Made by a program: the position numbers and the translations under genes. This document shows positions 56,254 through 64,000 of a stretch of 64,000 nucleotides of DNA, piece by piece (position 1 is the stretch's first letter; each line of letters begins with the position of its first letter). The notes beneath the pieces are model-generated. The model had not been told where the DNA came from. It searched no databases and saw only the letters and a list, made by a program, of their open reading frames with translations. Origin of the DNA: Adiantum capillus-veneris (taxonomy: Eukaryota; Streptophyta; Polypodiopsida; Polypodiales; Pteridaceae); NCBI GenBank assembly GCA_014529385.2, contig CM043950.1, forward strand, positions 78,037,435 to 78,101,434, given 5' to 3'.

Positions 56254-56778
56254 CTAATTAGTTAGGTCTTCTCGTGAAAGAACCAAGTATCTCATCTGCC
56301 AAAGTCCTAAAGGCATTGTGACTAGATCCACAACCCATTTATAGTGCACGGCTAGTGGATATGTAGGGTGCAATCCATCACGATGTTGGACATTTGAATA
56401 CATTTGACAAGTTACACATGACTCTACAAATATAGATACATCTTTATACATACCCTTCCACCAATATTTTTCTTTCAACATGGAGAAGGTTGCCCACACA
56501 CCCCTGTGTCCAGCCCATAGACTCTCATGAAACTCTTGCATGAGCTTTACTTGAGTCTCTTTTTTACATATAACCCGTTGTGGTGTATCACCCTTTTGTT
56601 TAGGATGCTTCCACAAGTAACCATCCCTCAAAAAGTACCCATATGCTTTCCTGCGTATCCTCTTGAATTCTTGTTCAGACCAATCATCCTGTTTTGCTAG
56701 AGTACTCAAATAGCTTTCAATAAGAAGCCAATCACCTTCATAAAGATCTTTCAAGAACAATTCAAGTGTATTAGTCAT
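56254..56778 (-). pseudogene. Copy II zinc-binding domain and integrase start
   Basis: HHCC domain: HESLWAGHRGVWATF gives the two His residues and VESCVTCQM the two Cys. WVVDLVTMPLG holds the first catalytic Asp. It is preceded in frame by a TAG shared with copy I. Confidence 0.85.
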
Positions 56779-56811
56779 ACAGACATAGTTACCTTTGACA
56801 TAAGATATGGA

Positions 56812-57084
56812 CTAGAACTTTGTGCCCATAGCATCTCCCTCATCAATCATCTGTGACTCATCTTCATACCTTGCCCTTGATAGCATATCTGTCACTGTAT
56901 TGTCTTTACCTGCAATGTGCTTGAACTCAGGATTTAAGGACTTAATGTAGGCAATCCACTGCAACATAGCAATGTGTGGCGTTGAGCAGCTTGTAATCAT
57001 CCCAAGAAATGGTAGACAATCTATTTCTACAACCACACATGCACCAATTAGGTACTCTTTCCCACTTTTCAAGGCTGTAACCAT
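56812..57084 (-). pseudogene. Copy II RNase H, second half
   Basis: KEYLIGACVVVEIDCLPFLG and KHIAGKDNTVTDMLSR are the RNase H C-terminal blocks. Two in-frame stops (TAG and TGA, five codons apart) separate it from the first half; both are present in copy I. Confidence 0.8.
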
Positions 57085-57105
57085 ACCCCATCACTCTCTC
57101 TTTTT

Positions 57106-58800
57106 CTATGGATAGTTTCTTTGGCGAGCACTTAGCACTTTTGCTCCAAATCTTACCACATACCTGTGTCCTTCTTTGTCATCTTGCCCTATTGCCCATC
57201 CAATCCCTGTAGGACTGGTGTCTACTGTCACAATTAGTGACCTTTGACACTCATAGTCTACCTTTCTCAAAGTTGTTGCTGACTGGAGCAACTCCTTTAT
57301 CTTTTTCATGGATTTTACATGTGATTCTGTCCATTTCAACTTCTGATTCTTTCTAAGCAGTTGATAAAGAGGATCAGCTACATGTGCATAATGTGGAATC
57401 CAAATAACATAGAAGACACATGCTCCCAGAAACCTTCTAACCTCAGTGATGCTAGTGCATGTTTCTTTCATTCTTTGGATGGCATCTACCTTTGATGGAC
57501 AAGGTTTCCTACCATATGGCCCGCACATGTGCCCCACAATAAGCACTTCATTGACACAAAACAAAGACTTTTTCCCTGGCAATGTAAGATTCACTTCTTC
57601 CAACCTAGACAAAATTTTATCACAATCATTTATGTGATTTACCACAAACCTGCGGCATCCCTTGAGATCCAAAGCTTCATCTTTGTCACTTTCTTCACAT
57701 CCTTTGATAGGCAAATCATCAATGAAATGCATTGTGATTTGAGGAATAAAGTCACATAAGTCCTTATTCATCCCATTCATCATATGTGCAACAAAGTTGG
57801 TTGCTCCCTGTGGCAAGGTACACATCCTTACCAAACCCAAAGGTGTCCTCATGGTTGTCAAGTCTCTGCTTTCGATTGCAAGCTGATATTGATCATACCC
57901 TAAGTAGAGATCCCCCATTGAGTAGATTGCCCTCCCTGCAAATGCCTCTGCAAACTCATCCACAATTGGACTTGTACCTACACTTCTAATTGTCACCTTT
58001 TTCACTGGTTGCATATCTTGGATGAAGCGTAGAGAACCATTCTTCTTCGGAACTGCGAACCACCTCTTTGAGTATGGAGCACAAGAAGGCTCCAAGATTC
58101 CCATTTTGATTTTCTCATTCAGTAGCTCTACTAACTTTGGCAAATGAGCCTTTGGAACCGGAATAGGCCGCAGATTCCAAGGCACAGGAGGTATTGTAAA
58201 AATTACCATACGAGCTACAATAGAAGAATCAACACATCCTATCTCATGTGGCTCAAATGAAAAAGCCTTACCATGCTTTGAAAGAATTTCTTTGAAGCAC
58301 TTTGTCTCCTCCTGTGTTAGAAACTCCTCGCGACCAATCTGCAACTCTTGGAAAGACTCCTTTGTGAAGGTATGCCAAATCTTTTTAGGATTTCTCAAAC
58401 TTGGTTGTAAAGAAGCCTGCTCAATCTTTTCCCTATTGTTGGGTCGTAAGGGTGAAGCTACTGGTTTCACCTTCTTTGCTACACTCTTGTATTTAGTTTC
58501 AACATGGACTTCTGGGCCAACTTTTTGGTTTTCTTTAAAGGCTTCTATTACTTCATACATTTCCATAGAGAAAACTTCCACAACTTCATTTTCAAGATGC
58601 AAACTAGACCCCATTATAGCATCAAGCTCACCCATAGTATCTACAAAAGAAACTTGTTCACACAAACCCAAAACATTTTCAGTAGGCTCTAGCAACCCAC
58701 TCTTTTCCATTCCTATTTGTACATTATGCACATATTGCCTCTCACATCTCTTCAAATCTTCAAGTTTTGTAAAACATACTGATCCATTCTTTGTTACCAA
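57106..58800 (-). pseudogene. Copy II RT and RNase H start
   Basis: A 564-codon open frame. RT motifs: KIKMGILEPSCAPYSKRWFA, VPKKNGSLRFIQDMQPVKKV, YSMGDLYLGYDQYQLAI, PQGATNFVAHM and FIDDLPIKG (catalytic F-x-D-D). EVRRFLGACVFYVIWI is the connection and TVDTSPTGIGWAIGQ starts RNase H. This is the longest intact frame of the family in the window. Confidence 0.9.
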
Positions 58801-58877
58801 GGAGCTCGTTGAAAAAGCTTCACCTATTTTTGGATCACGCGAGACCCTTTTTCTTTCTGTATCACTGCAATCCGGCT

Positions 58878-59694
58878 TTACAATGGTACTTGGCCAAAAC
58901 CCATCATTTCTCTATGATCATGAAACTCTTTGCTCACCTTTGGTAGAGGATGTTCTCTAAGGTTGTCACGATTTCTTTCATGGTTTACACAAACTGTGAG
59001 AAATTGGACAGCTCGTTTACCATCTTTGCTACGTATCCTAGCATATGCTAAACCATCATCCATTACCTTTGTTTCCATTCAAACTCCCACGATGTAGGGT
59101 TATCCAAGGATGAGATGATATGAAGAAATATCCTGTACAAATAAGTTTTGGTCAATCTTTACATCACCTATTGTTACCTTCACACCTGGACATGCTGCAT
59201 ACAATTCACCGGATGAATTGTTTTCCACTTTTACCATCCAGCCATGATCTGTGTCCATCGGTCATTTGCACTTGTTGTAGAGACTCTTTGACATTATGTT
59301 TATTTTTGAACCATGGTCAATCAAGGCAACAAATGGCTCTTCAAGATCACCTACCTTGACCAAAGTTTTTGTAGTAGCCCTTGCCCAATGACTTCGTGAA
59401 TAGTAACTCCTAGGAATATCTTCAACTTCTTCATCATCATTTGAGAAATGCACTTGCTTCACTCTCCCACTAGATTGGTAGCATCCTACCACATCTCCAT
59501 CATTCTCCTTATTTTGCAGTTGCATCCCTTGTGTCTTGCAGTTGCATCCCTTGTGTCTCTATATATAGATCAACACTCCACGCCCTTAGGTTGGAATTTT
59601 CAAATTGGGATGGTCCTAGAAGCTTTGGATCTTCCTTTTCATAAAGTCTTCTAGTAGGCCCTTCCCTCTTGTATGTATCCAAGAAGGTATGCAT
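58878..59694 (-). pseudogene. Copy II gag end and protease
   Basis: FVALIDHGSKINIMSKSLYN is the active-site loop (D-H-G-S in place of D-T-G-S; the same in copy I) and SSYHLILGQPYIVGV the closing motif. A short gag-like stretch, EGPTRRLYEKEDPKLLGPSQ, lies upstream and is cut at 59,694, beyond which LTR of copy I begins. Stops and shifts interrupt it. Confidence 0.75.
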
Positions 59695-59699
59695 TATTG

Positions 59700-60004
59700 A
59701 AGGGTTATATTATTAGATAAATGTGAAAAGAAGAAAATAATTTATATATGGTAGGGTATAGCTAAGATATTAGAAGAAATATACAAATGCTTTTCCCCCA
59801 GACAAAAAGAGGTCCAATCATTGATACTTGCTTGCAGTACTTTCTAAGAGTAATGTACATTTATATTACTTCAAAGGTAAATACTAACGTATGGAGCTTT
59901 TATTTATGCATATGAGTATTATATGAAGTATACTTTTGCGTCAAAAAGTCACAAGATAAATCGTTTAATGCATGTTCCCACTATATACGTGCCATAGCAC
60001 GACA
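59700..60004 (-). repeat. Partial LTR between the two Gypsy copies
   Basis: It starts TGTCGTGCTATGGCACG at 60,004 after a purine tract and is homologous to 55,294 downward. Only about 300 bp is present before copy II gag sequence begins, so most of the LTR and the start of gag are missing at this junction. Confidence 0.65.
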
Positions 60005-60062
60005 TCCACCCCCTCTAAGCCTGCACATCCTCTGGTATGTGCCATATTGTCTCTTTGTAAGA

Positions 60063-61091
60063 TCAGCCCTCTTGTACATCTTCCTTGCTTTCTTCTTCAC
60101 TGGATGATTCCAGAGCTTCATGTTTGCTTTGATCTTCACCTGTGTTTTTCTCTTCTTCCTCACCAACATCTTCTAGATCATTGTCTTGTCTTCTCTTAAA
60201 TATTTTGATCCTTTTTCCTGCAATGGGAATTTTTACTTTTGTACCATCGAGTTCAGACAAGCTGTAAGTAGCATTTTCATGCACATGCTTTACAACATAC
60301 GGTCCAAACCATCTTTTTGAGAACATACGCATCACTGTGTGCTGGTTATCAAGGCTACTATCATACACCAAAACCCAGTCACCTTTGTCAATTGCTTTGC
60401 TCCTGAGTCGATGTCGCTTATCAAAGTAGTCCTTGTTTTTCAACCTTGCATTTTTGAGTCGTTCTTTTGCAGCTTCAATGTCTCTAGGTCTTCTCTCTAG
60501 TTGCTTTCTACGCAGTGCAAGGAGATCTTCCCTGCTAAGCCCCTCTTGCCAAGGTAGTACATTCCATGTGAGAATTGTATCTTCAATTGGCATCACAGGC
60601 TTTTGACCATACATTAGCTCCGCAAGCATGTAGCCAGTTACTGAGCTGTGTGTTGTACGATCAGCCCATAAAGCATATGGTAACAGTTTTGGCCACTCAC
60701 CAACTCTTCCTTTACAAGCCTTGGCCAAAGCTTTGATTCCTAATCTAGAAAACAACTCCCTTGCTTCTTCGGCATCGAGTTCACCTCTATCTGCAGTGAT
60801 TTTTCCCACACAACCATAACGGCAAATCACCTCATCAAGAAGGAATTTGCACACAGCTTCTGTGGTTTTAGCTCTTAATGCTCTTCCTTCAACCTGATTA
60901 GTTAGGTCCTCTCGTGCAAGAACCAAGTATCTCATCTGCCAGAGTCCTAAAGGCATTGTGACTAGATCCACAACCCATTTATAGTGCATGGCTAGTGGAT
61001 ATGTAGGGTGAAATCCATCACGATGTTGGACATTTGAATACATTTGACAAGTTACACATGACTCTACAACTTGAGATACATCTTTATACAT
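60063..61091 (-). pseudogene. Copy I integrase
   Basis: An open frame of 342 codons starting within the zinc domain (VESCVTCQM). WVVDLVTMP and KITADRGELDAEE carry both Asp residues. A 72-base in-frame deletion relative to copy II removes the block with the catalytic Glu (between FSRLGIK and ALAKACKG). The C-terminal domain is intact in frame (KRWFGPYVVK, PIAGKRIKIFKRR) and followed by an acidic Glu-rich tail. It would fold only in part and cannot catalyse. Confidence 0.85.
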
Positions 61092-61097
61092 ACCCTT

Positions 61098-61418
61098 TCA
61101 CCAGTATTTTTCTTTCAACTTGGAGAAGGTTGCCCACACATCCCTGTGTCCAACCCATAGACTCTCATGAAACTCTTGCATGAGCTTTACTTGAGTCTCC
61201 TTTTTACATATAACCCGTTGTGGTGTAGCACTCTTTTGTTTAGGATGCTTCCACAAGTAACCATCCCTCAAAAAGTACCCATATGCTTTCCTGTGTATCC
61301 TCCTGAATTCTTGTTCAGACCAATCATCCTGTTTTGCTAGAGTACTCAAATAGCTTCCAATAAGAAGCCAATCACCTTCATAAAGATCTTTCAAGAACAA
61401 TTCAAGTGTATTAGTCAT
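61098..61418 (-). pseudogene. Copy I zinc-binding domain, first half
   Basis: YGYFLRDGYLWKHPKQK and HESLWVGHRDVWATF (His pair). A TGA at about 61,097 (Trp in copy II) separates it from the Cys pair. Confidence 0.8.
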
Positions 61419-61451
61419 ACAGACATAGTTACCTTTGACATAAGATATGGA

Positions 61452-61979
61452 CTAGAACTTTGTGCCCACAGCATCTCCCCCATCAATCATCTCTGATTCA
61501 TCTTCATACCTTGCCCTTGATAGCATATCTGTCACTGTATTGTCTTTACCTGCGATGTGCTTGAACTCAGGATTTAAGGACTTAATGTACGTAATCCACT
61601 GCAACATAGCAATGTTTGGCGTTGAGCAGCTTGTAATCATCCCAGGAAATGGTAGACAATCTATTTCTACAACCACACATGCACCAATTAGGTACTCTTT
61701 CCCACTTTTCAAGGCTGTAACCATACCCCATCACTCTCTCTTTTTCTATGGATAGTTTCTTTGGCGAGCACTTAGCACCTTTGCTCCAAATCTTACCACA
61801 TACCTGTGTCCTTCTTTGTCATCTTGCCCTATTGCCCATCCAATCCCTGTAGGACTGGTGTCTACTGTCACAATTAGTGACCTTTGACACTCATAGTCTA
61901 CCTTTCTCAAAGTTGTTGCTGACTGGAGCAACTCCTTTATCTTTTTCATGGATTTTACATGTGATTCTGTCCATTTCAA
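61452..61979 (-). pseudogene. Copy I RNase H
   Basis: TVDTSPTGIGWAIGQ to SARQRNYP, then TAG and TGA, then KEYLIGACVVVEIDCLPFPG and KHIAGKDNTVTDMLSR. Both stops and the TAG after GTKF match copy II exactly. Confidence 0.8.
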
Positions 61980-62017
61980 CTTCTAATTCTTTCTAAGCAG
62001 TTGATAAAGAGGATCAG

Positions 62018-62824
62018 CTACATGTGCATAATGTGGAATCCAAATAACATAGAAGACACATGCTCCCAGAAACTTCTAACCTCAGTGTTGCTAGTGCATG
62101 TTTCTTTCATTCTTTGGATGGAATCTACCTTTGATGGACAAGGTTTCTTACCGTATGGCCCGCACATGTGTCCCACAATGAGCACTTCATTGACACCAAA
62201 CATAGACTTTTTCCCTGACAATGTAATATTCACTTCTTCCAGCCTAGACAAAATTTTATCACAATCATTTATGTGATTTACCACAAAGCTGCGGCATTCC
62301 TTGAGACCCAAAGCTTCATCTTTGTCACTTTCTTCACATCCTTTGATAGGCAAATCATCAATGAATGGCAATGTGATTTGAGGAATAAAGTCACGTAAGA
62401 CCTTATTCATCCCATTCATCATATGTGCAACCGAGTTGGTTGCTCCCTGTGGCAAGGTACACATCCTTACCAAACCCAAAGGTATCCTCATGGTTGTCAA
62501 ATCTCTGCTTTCGATTACAAGCACAAATTGATCATACCCTGAGTAGAGATCCCCCATTGAGTACATTTCCCTCCCTGTAAACACCTGCGCAAACTCATCC
62601 ACAATTGGACCTATACCTACATTTCTAATTGTCACCTTGTTCACTGGTTGCATATCTTGGATGAAGCATAGAGAACCATTCTTCTTTGGAACTGTGAACC
62701 ACCTGTTTGAGTATGGATCACAAGAAGGCTCCAAGATACCCATTTTGATTTTCTCATTCAGTAGCTCTACTAACTTTGTCAAATGAGCCTTTGGAACTGG
62801 AACAGGCCGTAGATTCCAAGGCAC
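62018..62824 (-). pseudogene. Copy I reverse transcriptase
   Basis: KIKMGILEPSCDPYSNRWFT, YSMGDLYSGYDQFVLVI, PQGATNSVAHM and FIDDLPIKG. A one-base loss near 62,070 shifts the connection block (SNTEVRSFWEHVSS), unlike copy II. Confidence 0.85.
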
Positions 62825-62827
62825 ATC

Positions 62828-63442
62828 CTATGGTATTGTGAAAATTACCATAGGAGCTACAATAGAAGGATCAACACATCCTATCTCATGTTGCTCAAAT
62901 GCAAAAGCCTTACCATGCTTTGAAAGCATTTCTTTGAAGCATTTTGTCTCCTCCTCTGTTAGAAACTCCTCGCAACCAATCTGCAACTCTTGGAAAGACT
63001 CCTTCGTGAAGGTATGCCCAATCTTTTTAGGATTCCTCAAACTTGGTTGTAAAGTAGCCTGCTCAATCTTTTCCCTATTGTTGGGTGGTAAGGGTGAAGC
63101 TACTGGTTTCACCTTCTTTGCTACACTCTTGTATTTAGTTTCAACATGGACTTCTGGGCCAACTGTTTGGCTTTCTTTAAAGGCTTCTATTACTTGATAT
63201 ATTTCCATAGAGCACACTTCCACAACTTCATTTTCAAGATGCAAACTAGACCTCATTATAGCATCAAGCTTACCCATAGTATCTACAAAAGAAACTTGTT
63301 CACACAAAACCAAAACATTTTCAGTAGGCTTTAGCAACCCACTCTTTTTCATGCCTATTTGTACATTATGCACATATTTCCTCTCACATCTCTTCAATTC
63401 TTCAAGTTTTGTAAAACATACTGATCCATTCCTTATTACCAA
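62828..63442 (-). pseudogene. Copy I protease-RT linker
   Basis: A 204-codon frame homologous to the start of the 57,106-58,800 frame, ending in EIGCVDPSIVAPMVIFTIP. A small length difference at 62,825 shifts it from RT. It has no catalytic motif of its own. Confidence 0.7.
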
Positions 63443-63519
63443 GGAGCTCGTTGAGAAAGTTTCACCTATTTTTGGATCAGGCGAGACTCTTTTTCTTTCT
63501 GTACCACTGCAATCCCGCT

Positions 63520-64000
63520 TTACAATGGTACTTGGCCAAAACCCATCATTTCTCTATGATCATGAAACTCTTTGCTTACCTTTGGTAAAGGATATTCTCT
63601 GAGGTTTTCACGATTTCTTTCATGGTTTACACAAACTGTGAGAAATTGGACAGCTCGTTTACCATCTTTGCTGCGTATCCTAGCATATGCTGAACCATCG
63701 TCCATTACCTTTGTTTCCATTAGAACTCCCACAATGTAGGGCTGTCCAAGGATGAGATGATATGAAGATGTATCCTGTACAAAGAAGTTTTGGTCAATCT
63801 TTACATCACCTATTGTCACCTTCACACTTGGACATGCTGCATACAATTCACCGGATGACTTGTTTGCCACTTTCACCATCCAACCATGATCTGTGTCCAT
63901 TGGCCATTTGCACTTGTTGTAGGGACTCTTTGACATTACATTTATTTCTGAACCATGGTCAATCAAGGCAACAAATGGCTTTTCAAGATCACCTACCTTG
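63520..64000 (-). pseudogene. Copy I protease, running off the window
   Basis: MIDHGSEINVMSKSPYNKCK and SSYHLILGQPYIVGV match the copy II protease. Gag and the 5' LTR, if present, lie beyond 64,000. Confidence 0.8.

Noticed and set aside
58292-58960. 222-codon plus-strand ORF opposite Gypsy copy II pol
   Set aside because: It is an antisense shadow of the RT-linker coding sequence.

Overview
The window looks like repeat-rich nuclear DNA of a land plant. The evidence is chromodomain Ty3/Gypsy and Ty1/Copia retrotransposons with methionine-initiator-tRNA primer sites, exon blocks with GT-AG introns, long (GA)n, (CT)n and (GT)n microsatellites, and no bacterial-type operons. I cannot name the species. 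Almost all recognisable coding sequence belongs to transposable elements, most of it broken by stops, deletions or nested insertions.

Layout. 1.0-2.25 kb: minus-strand Gypsy remnant (integrase followed in frame by a retropepsin-like domain). 2.25-4.47 kb: two TTAA-flanked DNA elements, one truncated and one complete. About 4.5-14.3 kb: decayed plus-strand Copia element (LTR, primer site, gag, protease, integrase, RT start), split by an LTR-like insertion at about 11.1-13.7 kb. 14.4-15.8 kb: scrambled Gypsy pol on the minus strand. 18.0-26.9 kb: a long minus-strand run of exon-like coding blocks of no family I recognise, several joining in frame across GT-AG introns. 27.2-27.7 kb: composite CT/GA repeat. 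28,022-40,209: complete chromodomain Gypsy element on the minus strand, with LTRs of about 2.9 kb, 5-bp target duplication CAGTG, primer site, polypurine tract, TATA box and a single gag-pol frame broken by stops. A third copy of its LTR stands alone at 44,294-47,156 with target duplication ACTTC. A TTAA element is inserted near the pol 3' end (30,973-32,293) and another lies at 48,241-49,553. 51.1-51.4 kb: a small 92-codon ORF behind a TATA box. 54.4-64.0 kb: two head-to-tail copies of a second Gypsy family on the minus strand, sharing the same nonsense codons.

The most interesting reading concerns the large chromodomain element. Its LTR carries a short ORF (41 codons, then a GT splice donor) open in all three LTR copies. 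The gag frame has no ATG after its last upstream stop but sits behind an AG acceptor in the matching phase. This suggests that Gag begins inside the LTR and is joined by splicing out a roughly 1.9-kb intron containing the primer site. Second is a family of about 1.3-kb non-autonomous DNA elements with CACTAGG termini and TTAA flanks, piggyBac-like in signature, which would be unusual in a land plant. Third is the unrecognised multi-exon gene or pseudogene at 24.1-26.9 kb.
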